Origin: Parageobacillus thermantarcticus
GTDB taxonomy: Bacteria; Bacillota; Bacilli; Bacillales; Anoxybacillaceae
DNA: 64,000 bases
Direction: 5' to 3'
Assembly (NCBI RefSeq): GCF_900111865.1
Contig: NZ_FOJS01000006.1
Location: 1 to 64,000 of the forward strand
The position numbers and the translations under genes were made by a program. Under the pieces are notes generated by a model that did no database searches, was not told where the DNA came from, and worked only from the letters and a program-made list of their open reading frames with translations. Of this stretch, positions 6,592-15,176 are shown in pieces (position 1 is the first letter of the stretch; every line of letters begins with the position of its first letter).

Positions 6592-7498
6592 TTGTCTCTC
6601 CTCCCGTTAATTCGATAAACAAATCTTCGAGCGTCGGCAGTTTCGGCTGGATCTCATGGACGGCAACCCCTGCTTCGACAAGCTTCTTGTTCCACACGGA
6701 AAGTTTTTTTGGTTCGTATGGGGTGATCAACGTGTCCCCATCTGTTCGAAAAATCGACGTTTCCGCCGCCAATATCGCTTTTGCCGCCTCCAGCGGCTCG
6801 GCTTTCCAGACGACACGCGCTTGTTCTTTTAACAAATGTTCCACCGTATCAACCCGAAGCATCGTCCCTTTCGCCATAATTGCCACACGGTCGCACATCA
6901 GCTGAATTTCGCTTAATAAATGGGAAGACACTAAGACGCTTAATCCTTCCGTTTCCGCCAAAAAGCGGATAAATTCGCGCATTTCGCGGATGCCGACAGG
7001 ATCAAGCCCGTTGGTCGGCTCGTCCAAAATCAGCACTTTTGGCTTTCCCAACAGCGCTTGGGCAATGCCGAGGCGCTGCCGCATCCCAAGCGAATACGTG
7101 CTGACACGATCATGAATGCGGTTTTGCAGCCCGACCAGTTCGACCACTTCGTTCATTCGCGCTTTCGGAATATCTGGAACCATGCGCGCGAAATGCTCGA
7201 GGTTTTCCCAGCCGCTTAAATACGGATATAACTCGGGATTTTCGACGATGCAACCAATATGGCGAATCGCTTTCGTAAACTGACGCTCGAGGTCATAGCC
7301 GCAGATGGAAATGCGCCCGGACGTTGGCTTGATGAGCCCGACGAGCATGCGGATCGTCGTCGTTTTTCCCGCGCCGTTTGGCCCTAAAAAGCCGAATACT
7401 TCCCCTTCTTTTAGTTCAAACGAAATACCTTTAATAATTTCTTTGCGGCGAATCGTTTTGCGCAAATTTTCTACGATTAATGTCGCCTGCTTCGTCAC
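6584..7498 (-). CDS. ABC transporter ATP-binding protein (YhcH-like)
   Basis: A 304-residue nucleotide-binding subunit. Walker A GPNGAGKTT (about 39-47), signature YSLGMRQRLGIAQAL, Walker B LILDEPTNGLD and the H-loop SSHLL are all intact. A C-terminal extension after residue 220 is typical of ABC-2 exporters. It energises the permease encoded immediately downstream. It overlaps the upstream SGNH hydrolase gene by 4 bp, making a three-gene operon. Confidence 0.87.
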   Translation of the reverse strand: MTKQATLIVENLRKTIRRKEIIKGISFELKEGEVFGFLGPNGAGKTTTIRMLVGLIKPTSGRISICGYDLERQFTKAIRHIGCIVENPELYPYLSGWENLEHFARMVPDIPKARMNEVVELVGLQNRIHDRVSTYSLGMRQRLGIAQALLGKPKVLILDEPTNGLDPVGIREMREFIRFLAETEGLSVLVSSHLLSEIQLMCDRVAIMAKGTMLRVDTVEHLLKEQARVVWKAEPLEAAKAILAAETSIFRTDGDTLITPYEPKKLSVWNKKLVEAGVAVHEIQPKLPTLEDLFIELTGGETIE

Positions 7499-8289
7499 TT
7501 TTCGTCCCCCTCTGTAAATGTAATTAAGGAAGCGACGCGTTCGCCAATCCGCTTGTACCCTTCCTTATTCGGATGGAAATGATCGCTGTACAAATAATCA
7601 TTAACATGAAGCGCAAACAAATCGAACGTTGGCACAGCGATAATATTCGAATAGCGAGCCGCTGTTTCTGCTGAAGCAAAATTCCACTGCCGTACGATCG
7701 CTGACGTTTGCTTCGCATCGCCGAGATCGCTAAATGGATTGTAAAGCCCGATGTAAAAAACGACGGCATCTTTGTTGATGCGGCGAATCGTTTGAAAAAT
7801 GCGGTCTAAATTGCGCAAATACGAAGCTTTTGCTTGTTCAATCTGCTTTGGCGCAAGCTTCAGCGCTTCCCCACCTTGAAATAAATCATTGCCGCCGATC
7901 GTCATGACAATAATGTCGGCTAATTTCAACTGCCGCTCGATTTCGGCTTGTCCTAATTGCTGAAGAAGTCCGGCAGACCGCTGCCCTTTTATGGCCAAGT
8001 TTGTGACGCGAATCGGCTTCGCCGTTTTTTGGCGGAGCTGATCAACCATATAGCCGACATATCCTTTTCCGCTTTCATCTCCCGTTCCTCTTGTCAGCGA
8101 GTCGCCGAGGGCAACAATATAAATTCCACGGTTATCCGTTTTCTCCTCTTTTGGATATTTTGCCGTGCCTGCCGGCGGCGCTTTGGCGGCAAAAAATTGG
8201 TCTTGAATCGCCATGGCGAGGCCGCCAAGCCATAATATTCCTGCCAGCGCGGATACAATCGTGATGATGCCAACAATACCGCGGCGCAT
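7495..8289 (-). CDS. Membrane-anchored SGNH/GDSL hydrolase (YpmR-like)
   Basis: A 264-residue protein with an uncleaved-looking N-terminal hydrophobic segment (about 5-28), then an SGNH fold: block I ALGDSLTRGTGD with the nucleophile serine, block III GGNDLF, and block V SDHFHPNKEGY with the catalytic Asp-His. Such enzymes are esterases or lipases facing outside. As first gene of an operon with an ABC exporter, it may act on an exported or envelope lipid substrate; that link is inference. Confidence 0.83.
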   Translation of the reverse strand: MRRGIVGIITIVSALAGILWLGGLAMAIQDQFFAAKAPPAGTAKYPKEEKTDNRGIYIVALGDSLTRGTGDESGKGYVGYMVDQLRQKTAKPIRVTNLAIKGQRSAGLLQQLGQAEIERQLKLADIIVMTIGGNDLFQGGEALKLAPKQIEQAKASYLRNLDRIFQTIRRINKDAVVFYIGLYNPFSDLGDAKQTSAIVRQWNFASAETAARYSNIIAVPTFDLFALHVNDYLYSDHFHPNKEGYKRIGERVASLITFTEGDEK

Positions 8290-8370
8290 GCAATCATCCT
8301 TTCTTTATCTTTATTTTTTTATCATACAACATTTTCTTGACGTTGCCTAACGTATGGCTTTTTGCACAAA

Positions 8371-8400
8371 AAAACAGCTTGGTGATGTTACCAAGCCCAT
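8371..8400 (-). terminator. Terminator downstream of the MBL-fold gene
   Basis: GCTTGGT and ACCAAGC pair with loop GATGTT and, on the minus strand, are followed by GTTTTTTTG. It is about 145 bp past the metallo-hydrolase stop; nothing else is visible in that gap. Confidence 0.65.
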
Positions 8401-8542
8401 TATGTTCGAACCATTTTCTGGATATACATTTATCTCAATCGGTATACACTTGATGCACTTCGAATGTTCCTTTTCAAAATACGATGAAACTAGCCTTGCA
8501 TCGGCAATCGCATTGCATCAGAAATAACACAACCATTCCCAT

Positions 8543-9508
8543 CTAACCTTGATTAATTGTCTTTTGCAAATAATCGACAATTCCGAGCGAACATACTTGC
8601 AGATCGAGGCGGATGATATCGTGCGCTTCGGATGTCGACGGAATATTTTTTGCTTGCAAAAAGGCGTTGACCTCTTGATATAGCGCTTGATACACTGCTT
8701 CCGCTTTTTCGCGCATCGGCGCTTCGTGGTGTTCCGCCATCACCTTTTCTCCCGCCTCGATAAACTTTGGAAGCCAAAACCGAAGCTGTTCGAACGCGGT
8801 GCGAGGGTTTTCTAGCATGCCAAAATGACCGAAATAAATGCGTTTAGGCTGAAGCTGTTCGAGACGTTCCGCCGATTGCAGCATCGCCTCCGGCCGAAAT
8901 TGGTTTGGGGAAGTGGATGGCAAACAATATTCCAAGCCATTTTTCAGCAACTGCGGATAAAATACCCCGATCGTATCGCCGGTAAAAACGCCGCGGCTGC
9001 GTGAATCGTAAATCGAAAAATGATGGTTGGCATGGCCAGGCGTATCAAAAAACGTCAGTTCACGCTTGTCGCTGAGCGTAAGTGTATCGCCATCTTCTTT
9101 TACGATAAGACGGTCCTCTGGAACCGGTAAAACAGGGGAAAACAATTTTTCAAATTTCTCCCCATACACCGCTTTCGCCCCAGCGATTAATCGCGATGGG
9201 TCTGCCAAATGCCGCTTCCCTTTCGGATGGACGACAACAAGGGCATTTGGACACTTTTCTAGCAGCATCCCAACACCGCCGGCGTGATCCAAATGAATAT
9301 GTGTCACAATAATATAGCGGATATCCGCAGGATCAATATGAAGCGCTTCCAATCCTTTTAATAAATGCGGAACGGAAGGGCTCGGCCCCGTCTCGATAAT
9401 GGCTGGTTGCTCTTCATGAAGCACATATGTACCGGTGCGCTGTGCAACTCCTAAATCATACAAGTCAATCATGGAAATACCATATCCTAAGTCAACCGGT
9501 TTTTGCAT
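8543..9508 (-). CDS. MBL-fold metallo-hydrolase
   Basis: A 321-residue protein with the metallo-beta-lactamase dizinc motif THIHLDHAGG (HxHxDH), a downstream FFDTPGHANHH and GDTIG aspartate, and YFGHFGML giving the last histidine. A C-terminal helical domain of about 90 residues follows. The fold hydrolyses thioesters, phosphodiesters or lactones; this subgroup has no assigned substrate that I recognise. The start at 9508 has GGGAGA 7 bases upstream; an in-frame ATG five codons earlier precedes the ribosome site. Confidence 0.82.
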   Translation of the reverse strand: MQKPVDLGYGISMIDLYDLGVAQRTGTYVLHEEQPAIIETGPSPSVPHLLKGLEALHIDPADIRYIIVTHIHLDHAGGVGMLLEKCPNALVVVHPKGKRHLADPSRLIAGAKAVYGEKFEKLFSPVLPVPEDRLIVKEDGDTLTLSDKRELTFFDTPGHANHHFSIYDSRSRGVFTGDTIGVFYPQLLKNGLEYCLPSTSPNQFRPEAMLQSAERLEQLQPKRIYFGHFGMLENPRTAFEQLRFWLPKFIEAGEKVMAEHHEAPMREKAEAVYQALYQEVNAFLQAKNIPSTSEAHDIIRLDLQVCSLGIVDYLQKTINQG

Positions 9509-9579
9509 AATGTCATCTCCCATTTTTATATTTATTTTAATATTCTAACAAATAAAAAAGAGAATCTCCACAATAAAGA

Positions 9580-9624
9580 AGACATAAACGATTTCCGATT
9601 ATCCATCTTCCATCGTTTATGTCT
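9580..9624 (-). other. 13-bp perfect inverted repeat, possible terminator
   Basis: AGACATAAACGAT (9580-9592) and ATCGTTTATGTCT (9612-9624) pair exactly around 19 bases. On the minus strand TCTTCTTTATTG follows, so it may end transcription of the TSUP gene 150 bp upstream. Otherwise the gap 9509-9770 shows no gene. Confidence 0.45.
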
Positions 9625-9770
9625 TATACGATCTACCTTACATCTATATCTCCTCGTGTTGTTTTTGAATAAAGGCATTAACTTGACGTGCTGGATAAAC
9701 GGGCTGTTTCTCCATCCCAGCATCAAGGAACGTTTACTTTTCAATCCGCGACATGTCCTTTCGCTTATTT

Positions 9771-10655
9771 TTATGACGCAAGATCATTAGATAGCGACAT
9801 TTTCCGATGGTTGCGAACCGCCAACCATATCGAGATGGCCCAACCGAGCACGATAGCGCCGTATACGGCTGGATACCATTTGTCAGGAACCTCCCACGCA
9901 TGAAGCAATGTGCGAACATTAGTAAAAATGATTAATCCCCCGACTAACACCCCAAGCAAATGGGATGGCAACTTGCGGACGAGCCACGCGGCGATTGGCG
10001 CAGCGATAATGCCTCCTAACATGAGCGTTCCTACCCAAAACCAATTGACTTGCTCCCAACCTAACGAAATAACAAAGCCAATCGTTGCGGATAAAGCAAT
10101 GGCAAACTCTGACGTATCAACCGTTCCAATCACTTTTCTCGCTTCCATTCCTTTGTTGGCAAGAAGAACAGGGGTGGAAATCGGGCCCCATCCTCCTCCG
10201 CCAGTCGCATCTAGAAAACCGGCCACTAAACCAAGCGGGACAAGTTGCTTATTCGAAAATTTTCGTGGCGGCTGTTGATCTTGTCTGGCAGAAAGGAACA
10301 AAAACCGGTACATGATGTAAAATCCAAGCGCCAGCAAAAATAGCGAAACATATGGTTTGATGAGATCCCCCGGAAGATTGCTTAAAAAGCAAGCGCCGAC
10401 AAACGCGCCGAGCGAGCCGGGAATAATTAATTTGATCATCATGTCGCGATCGACGTTTCCGAATTTCATATGCGACACGCCCGAAGCTGCTGTCGTGACT
10501 ACTTCCGCTAAATGCACCGATGCAGAGGCGACCGCAGGAGTAATTCCAAACGCAAGCAACAGCGTTGTTGATGTGACCCCATATGCCATTCCGAGCGAAC
10601 CGTCAATAAGCTGTGCGATAAATCCGACAATCACAAATACGATTAACTTTTTCAC
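9771..10655 (-). CDS. Sulfite exporter TauE/SafE (TSUP) family permease
   Basis: A 294-residue membrane protein with about eight helices. The two repeats start with FIAQLIDGSLGMAYGVTSTT and VAGFLDATGGGGWGPISTP; the G-x-G-G-G-x-GP motif is diagnostic for TSUP. The family moves sulfur-containing anions (sulfite, sulfoacetate, thiosulfate). No sulfur-metabolism gene is adjacent. A promoter with a small palindrome lies upstream. Confidence 0.85.
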   Translation of the reverse strand: MKKLIVFVIVGFIAQLIDGSLGMAYGVTSTTLLLAFGITPAVASASVHLAEVVTTAASGVSHMKFGNVDRDMMIKLIIPGSLGAFVGACFLSNLPGDLIKPYVSLFLLALGFYIMYRFLFLSARQDQQPPRKFSNKQLVPLGLVAGFLDATGGGGWGPISTPVLLANKGMEARKVIGTVDTSEFAIALSATIGFVISLGWEQVNWFWVGTLMLGGIIAAPIAAWLVRKLPSHLLGVLVGGLIIFTNVRTLLHAWEVPDKWYPAVYGAIVLGWAISIWLAVRNHRKMSLSNDLAS

Positions 10656-10707
10656 TTCAGTGTCCCTCCGTTTGAAACGATAGAATATTTTTATTAATTA
10701 ATACATT

Positions 10708-10732
10708 AATACCAAGTATTCATAGTTGTCAA
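10708..10732 (-). promoter_or_regulatory. Candidate promoter/operator of the TSUP gene
   Basis: On the minus strand TTGACA (10732-10727) is followed by the palindrome AATACTTGGTATT (10720-10708) and AT-rich DNA with a TATTAA-like -10. The palindrome sits in the spacer, where a repressor could act. Confidence 0.35.
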
Positions 10733-10751
10733 CTTTGAATTATAAAAAATT

Positions 10752-10788
10752 AAAATAGAGTTCAGACTCATTATCTGAACCCTATTTT
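10752..10788. terminator. Bidirectional hairpin terminator
   Basis: AAAATAG-GTTCAGA and TCTGAAC-CTATTTT pair with one internal mismatch and loop CTCATTA; A/T tracts flank both sides. It separates the TSUP promoter from the glnA relic. Confidence 0.65.
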
Positions 10789-10861
10789 GCCTAAGTGTTA
10801 TGCAGCGTTTTTCTATCAAAATTTACAAAGAAGGCTGCTAGCGCAATCTTTTCCGTTTAAA

Positions 10862-11078
10862 ATTTCGCTTGATATATGTTCCGTAACGGCGGCAAAGCTT
10901 TTAAACATGCGCGAGTAAACCAGCGATAAACTGATAAGCCGTTTTCGACAATTGGTTTTCATCATTTGGATCAAAAAACGCATTTTCTCCGTCTTTAAAT
11001 AGCGACATGTTCACATGCATGCCGGAGCCATTGATACCGAACACCGGCTTTGGCATAAACGTGGCACGCAGCCCATAT
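10862..11078 (-). pseudogene. Glutamine synthetase (glnA) internal fragment
   Basis: The frame reads [20 protein letters not shown], then [14 protein letters not shown] and [20 protein letters not shown], which are unmistakable central residues of type I glutamine synthetase. The frame stops after GLLAHV; one extra T shifts it, and SFAAVT continues in the next frame before similarity ends. Only about 70 of roughly 445 codons remain and both ends are missing. The upstream edge coincides with the fetB stop codon, so the relic looks joined by recombination. Confidence 0.75.
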
Positions 11079-11768
11079 TTATTGGTGATCGTTGGTTTGA
11101 TAAAACGATCGATAATTGAGAAAACAAACGATAATCGAGGAAATCGCGGCAACAACAAGAAGGGTAAACACAATAAAAATTTGATATTTCACCGCAGCGA
11201 TCGGCTCCGCACCCGCCAAAATCATTCCCGTCATCGTTCCGGGAATTTGTACAAGCCCCATTGTTTTTAAAGAATCGATCGTTGGAATCATCGCGATTTT
11301 GACCGCGTGCTGTTTTATATTTTCGCGCTGCCCTTGCTTCATCGTTTCTAATACGACGCTTGCAGCGACCATCGCCGTTCCGGAAAACATGCCGGCAACC
11401 GGAATCATGTACCGCGCCTGAAACGGAATAATGCGGCAAATCAGCCATAACATGATCGGAATCCCGACAGAAACGATCATGCTGAAAAAAACAAGAAAAA
11501 ACGTGCGTTTTGTATCATTTCCCCGCCTTGAAACATTGAACGAGGCGACAGCGACCATCAATAGCACATAACCAATGATGACATACCATTTTTCTAGAGA
11601 AAAAAGGTAAGAAATACAATATCCTAATAGGAGTAGTTGAACAAAGCCGCGCAATGAAGACCAAATAATGTCTTTTTCCAATTTTAATGATTGGCGGTAA
11701 GATACAAATACCGGCACAAGGATGAACAGCCATATGACGAAAAGCGACGTATGACTGATTTCGTTCAA
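11079..11768 (-). CDS. fetB: FetB-type (UPF0014) ABC permease
   Basis: A 229-residue protein with about six to seven helices; signatures are [20 protein letters not shown] and [23 protein letters not shown]0014 proteins (E. coli FetB/YbbM, B. subtilis YjkA) are permeases paired with an ATPase (FetA/YjkB) and are linked to iron export. No ATPase gene is adjacent. It is about 20-30 residues shorter than relatives, and its last residues (about FYQTNDHQ) run into the glnA relic, so the C-terminus may be rebuilt or truncated. Confidence 0.75.
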   Translation of the reverse strand: MNEISHTSLFVIWLFILVPVFVSYRQSLKLEKDIIWSSLRGFVQLLLLGYCISYLFSLEKWYVIIGYVLLMVAVASFNVSRRGNDTKRTFFLVFFSMIVSVGIPIMLWLICRIIPFQARYMIPVAGMFSGTAMVAASVVLETMKQGQRENIKQHAVKIAMIPTIDSLKTMGLVQIPGTMTGMILAGAEPIAAVKYQIFIVFTLLVVAAISSIIVCFLNYRSFYQTNDHQ

Positions 11769-11794
11769 TCAAAGCACCTTCTTTCACGTAGCAG

Positions 11795-12181
11795 TTAGTC
11801 CATATGCCGATGCCGCCATGACCCTGACGGAATAAGCGGAAGGTGGGCGGCTTTGCTTTTCGGGTATACATATACATATCCTTCGATCGGCTGCTCGATA
11901 TCTTTAATCCAAACCCGTTCGTACTCGTTATTTTGCCCTCCTTCTTCATACCCTTCGAGCTCATCCATCGCTTGCAACCCTTTTTCTGTTACCGTCAACC
12001 ATTCGCCAACTACTTCTCCTTCTTCTTCGATAACGAGCGCGGGATATGCGCCGACATGATAAAGACGGCCTTTCACTTTCCCCGGCTGGATATCGCGGAT
12101 GTACGGTGCCGCGACATGATGGTTTTCCTCTCCGACTAGCAACGTTCCATACACAAACACACGGTATAGCAGCGGTCTCAT
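11795..12181 (-). CDS. Gamma-glutamylcyclotransferase-like protein
   Basis: A 128-residue GGCT/AIG2 fold: the opening FVYGTLLVGEENHH holds the YGTL substrate loop, GRLYHVGAYPALV is the second signature, and MDELEGYEEGG supplies the conserved glutamate. The family cyclises gamma-glutamyl amino acids to 5-oxoproline. It is 26 bp upstream of fetB in the same direction and may be co-transcribed. The precise substrate is unknown. Confidence 0.8.
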   Translation of the reverse strand: MRPLLYRVFVYGTLLVGEENHHVAAPYIRDIQPGKVKGRLYHVGAYPALVIEEEGEVVGEWLTVTEKGLQAMDELEGYEEGGQNNEYERVWIKDIEQPIEGYVYVYPKSKAAHLPLIPSGSWRHRHMD

Positions 12182-12356
12182 TTCTTTTCTCCCTTCATAA
12201 GTTTACATAACAATATTATGGTTATTAGTAGAAATGATATCTACTACTTACCATACCGAAAAAACAAAAACAATGGAAGCCCTACCTCTCATCCATCCTT
12301 GCAGCTCCGAAGCTGCGCCAGCGTGAATTTGCCTTTTCGACAGAAACGGACCGCCG

Positions 12357-12398
12357 CAAAAAAAGTGATACCGCCAAAAGCGATATCACTTTTGTTTT
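12357..12398 (-). terminator. Terminator of the thioredoxin-family gene
   Basis: AAAAGTGATA and TATCACTTTT pair and are flanked by T-rich DNA on both strands. A second stem, GAGCATCG/CGATGCTC (12411-12454), lies between it and the gene. The rest of 12182-12356 holds a short GCAGCT/AGCTGC hairpin and no gene. Confidence 0.6.
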
Positions 12399-12495
12399 CA
12401 GTGTAAAAGGGAGCATCGATATTCATTGCAACCGTTCCGTAACAAACGATGCTCGTTTTATGCTAATCGATCGATGCGGGAATGTCAAGAGTTGA

Positions 12496-13053
12496 CTATT
12501 CTTTCCACTTAATGCTGCAACCGATGCTCGGCTTTTGCTTTTCTGGCACCGGTTCGTTGTTTAATAATGCATCAAGAGCGGCACGAATCGACTCGCCTGT
12601 AACCGGGATGCCGTTGTTTGGTCTCGAATCGTCCAATTGTCCACGGTAGACACATTTTAAATCGCGGTCAAACACGTAAAAATCTGGAGTGCACGCCGCC
12701 TGATACGCTTTCGCCACCTCTTGTGTTTCATCAAATAAATATGGGAACGGATACCCTAATTCTTCCGCCACTTTTTTCATGTTTTCCGGCGAGTCTTCCG
12801 GATATTTTTCGACATCGTTCGAGTTAATCGCGACAAACGTCACTCCTTTTGGCTGATAATCGTTGGCAAGGCGGACGAGTTCATGCTGCACGTGTTTGAC
12901 AAACGGGCAATGGTTACAAATAAACATAATCACCGTGGCCACATCCGATTTGACGTCTTCCAAGCGGACTGTTTTTCCATCAACCGCATTCACCAGTTCA
13001 AACGACGGCGCTTTTTTGCCTAACGGGAACATGTTCGATTCAACTGCTGGCAT
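12496..13053 (-). CDS. Thioredoxin-fold (AhpC/TSA-like) redox protein
   Basis: A 185-residue cytoplasmic protein. After PLGKKAPSFELVNA comes FICNHCPFVKH, an unusual CNHC redox motif where thioredoxins have CGPC; then TFVAINSNDVEKYPEDSPEN and the cis-proline region TPDFYVFD. The C-terminus carries another cysteine in IGCSIKW. It fits the group often annotated as thioredoxin family or peroxiredoxin-like. It probably acts in thiol-disulfide exchange or peroxide reduction, but its partner is unknown. Confidence 0.8.
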   Translation of the reverse strand: MPAVESNMFPLGKKAPSFELVNAVDGKTVRLEDVKSDVATVIMFICNHCPFVKHVQHELVRLANDYQPKGVTFVAINSNDVEKYPEDSPENMKKVAEELGYPFPYLFDETQEVAKAYQAACTPDFYVFDRDLKCVYRGQLDDSRPNNGIPVTGESIRAALDALLNNEPVPEKQKPSIGCSIKWKE

Positions 13054-13235
13054 ATATCCACACCCTTTCCAAATCCATATTTTACTTTATTATACCAAAG
13101 CAACAAAGCGAATCACAAATCCCCGCTTCAACGGATGAACGAATAAACATACATATAGCATTCACGTCATTCACGACGCTCATAAGCGTTTAGGTCTTAT
13201 ACCGAAAATGTAGAAAACATTCCTGCAAATAATGG

Positions 13236-13326
13236 AGTTCCGGAAATTGTATAAAAAAGCAGTTTTATTTTCCGGTTACCCAAGTTTACTGAACGGAGAG
13301 AGAAGTTTTACACCATAACTAGGACG
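13236..13326. repeat. MITE-like element, copy C (degraded)
   Basis: Left end TTCCGGAAATTGTATAAAAA and right end GTTTTACACCATAACTAGGA are decayed forms of the terminal repeats of copy D. The core TTTTCCGGTTACCCAAGTTT plus ACTGAACGGAGAGAGA matches copy B. It lies 150 bp upstream of the monooxygenase gene. The remaining DNA from 13054 to 13481 shows no gene. Confidence 0.55.
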
Positions 13327-13481
13327 CGGCCCGCGGATAAGCGGAGGAAAAAATGTTAAAATATATTACAGGCAAATTAATAGACATTTTTTTGAAATTG
13401 AACCATAATGAATATAAATGTCTTATCGTTTTATGGGAGAATTTCCTAAAAAACGCATTAGATCACGAAAGGATGTTTTTC

Positions 13482-14486
13482 ATGCGCCTGAAATTAAGCG
13501 TTTTAGACCAGTCTCCGATCGCCGAAGGCATGACCGCGGAAGAAGCGTTAGCGAATACCGTCCGGCTCGCGCAATTTGTCGAGAAACTCGGCTATGAACG
13601 TTTTTGGGTATCGGAACATCACGATACAAACAGCCTCGCCGGCTCATCTCCGGAAGTGCTGCTCGGCCATATTGGCGCAAAAACATCGCGCATTCGCATC
13701 GGGTCGGGCGGAGTCATGCTTCCGCATTATAGCGCCTATAAAGTAGCGGAAAATTTTAAAGTGCTCGCAGGTCTTCATCCCGGCCGGGTCGATTTAGGCG
13801 TCGGACGGGCGCCTGGCGGCATGCCGATCGCAACGATCGCCTTGCAAGAAGGAAAGCGAAGAGATATAGATCGCTATCCAGAACAAATTGACGATTTGCT
13901 TGCTTATTTGCATAACGATTTGCCAGAAAAACATCCGTTGCACGGGCTAAAGGCGACGCCAAACGTTCAGACAGCGCCCGATGTGTGGCTGCTCGGCTCA
14001 AGCTCATCCACCGCGCTTCTTGCTGCGCAAAAAGGGTTGCCGTATGTGTTTGCTCAATTTATTAACGGCGAAGGCGGAGAATATTATACGAAATTGTACC
14101 GCGAACAGTTTGTTCCATCAAAATATTTGGATAAGCCGCGCAATATGGTCGCCGTGTTCGCCATTTGCGCCGAAACGGAAGAAAAAGCGGAATGGGTGGC
14201 ATCAAGTCTGGATTTATCGCTGTTGATGATTGAGCAAGGCATGATGTCGAACGGCACGCCAAGCCCGGAAAAAGCGATGGCTTACCCATACAGCCCGTTT
14301 GAGCGCAAACGGGTTGTTGAAAATCGCAAGCGGATGATCGTCGGCACACCGAAACAAATGAAAGAACAGCTTTTCCGATTAAGCGAGGCATATGAAACCG
14401 ACGAAATCATGTTGGTCACGATTACGTATGATTTTCAAGATAAATTGACGTCATTCCAATTAATTGCCGAAGAAGTATGGGGGTAG
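13482..14486 (+). CDS. LLM-class flavin-dependent oxidoreductase
   Basis: A 334-residue luciferase-like TIM-barrel protein. RLKLSVLDQSPIAEGMTAEE, the FWVSEHHD substrate loop, RIGSGGVMLPHYSA and VDLGVGRAPGG are typical of the bacterial group including YwcH/YceB. Members use reduced FMN from a partner reductase to oxidise small substrates. The start at 13482 has AAAGGA 8 bases upstream; a longer frame (from 13353) has low-complexity sequence unlike the family and is not used. The MOSC gene follows after 9 bp. Confidence 0.85.
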   Translation: MRLKLSVLDQSPIAEGMTAEEALANTVRLAQFVEKLGYERFWVSEHHDTNSLAGSSPEVLLGHIGAKTSRIRIGSGGVMLPHYSAYKVAENFKVLAGLHPGRVDLGVGRAPGGMPIATIALQEGKRRDIDRYPEQIDDLLAYLHNDLPEKHPLHGLKATPNVQTAPDVWLLGSSSSTALLAAQKGLPYVFAQFINGEGGEYYTKLYREQFVPSKYLDKPRNMVAVFAICAETEEKAEWVASSLDLSLLMIEQGMMSNGTPSPEKAMAYPYSPFERKRVVENRKRMIVGTPKQMKEQLFRLSEAYETDEIMLVTITYDFQDKLTSFQLIAEEVWG

Positions 14487-14495
14487 AGGAACAAA

Positions 14496-15143
14496 ATGAA
14501 AGTGATTTCTGTCAACGTCGGCGCGCCGCAAACAGTGATAATCGATGGAAAACCGCTCACAACGGGAATTTATAAAAAACCTGTGCTTGAACCGATCTTC
14601 GTGACAAAACACAACTTTGCTGGAGATGGACAAGCGGATTTAGTGAATCACGGCGGATATGACAAAGCGATTTGCGCCTATCCGTCCGAACATTTCGCCG
14701 AATGGGAAAAACGGTATCACCGCCCGTTTTCTCCTGGCGCGTTTGGAGAAAACCTTACGTTAGAAGGACTTACAGAAGAGCAAGTATGCATCGGCGATAT
14801 TTTTTCCGTCGGAACCGCCGTCATTCAACTTTCCCAGCCAAGGCAGCCTTGCTTTAAGCTCGCCAAACGGCACGGCCTTCCGGACCTTCCGCTTGCCGTG
14901 CAGCAAACAGGGCGAACCGGTTTTTATTTTCGGGTGTTGCAAGAAGGAATCATTCAACAAGGGGATAAGCTCACACTTGTTGAACGCAGCCAGACCCGGT
15001 TATCTGTCCAATATGTCAACCACATTTACTATGTTGAAAAAACAGATGGCGAAGCAATGCAAAAAATCATCGCGGAACCAGCCTTGTCGGAAAGCTGGCG
15101 CAAAGCGTTTGCGGCAAGGCTTTCCGCCATCGCTGACAAATAA
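14496..15143 (+). CDS. MOSC-domain protein (YiiM-like)
   Basis: A 215-residue protein with a MOSC domain: HNFAGDGQADLVNHGGYDKA, then PGAFGENLTLEG, and QPRQPCFKLAKRHG carrying the conserved cysteine expected to bind molybdenum cofactor; a C-terminal three-helix domain follows. YiiM proteins reduce N-hydroxylated compounds. It is co-transcribed with the flavin oxidoreductase, which could supply electrons; that pairing is inference. Confidence 0.85.
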   Translation: MKVISVNVGAPQTVIIDGKPLTTGIYKKPVLEPIFVTKHNFAGDGQADLVNHGGYDKAICAYPSEHFAEWEKRYHRPFSPGAFGENLTLEGLTEEQVCIGDIFSVGTAVIQLSQPRQPCFKLAKRHGLPDLPLAVQQTGRTGFYFRVLQEGIIQQGDKLTLVERSQTRLSVQYVNHIYYVEKTDGEAMQKIIAEPALSESWRKAFAARLSAIADK

Positions 15144-15176
15144 ACGACTTGTACGCGCATGTACAAGTCGTTTTTT
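15144..15176. terminator. Bidirectional terminator between MOSC and ABC genes
   Basis: ACGACTTGTAC and GTACAAGTCGT form a perfect 11-bp stem with loop GCGCAT, followed by TTTTT. The convergent ABC gene ends inside it. Confidence 0.85.

Noticed and set aside
13353-13481. N-terminal extension of the flavin monooxygenase
   Set aside because: The ribosome site at 13466 and family start point favour the ATG at 13482; the extension is not family-like.
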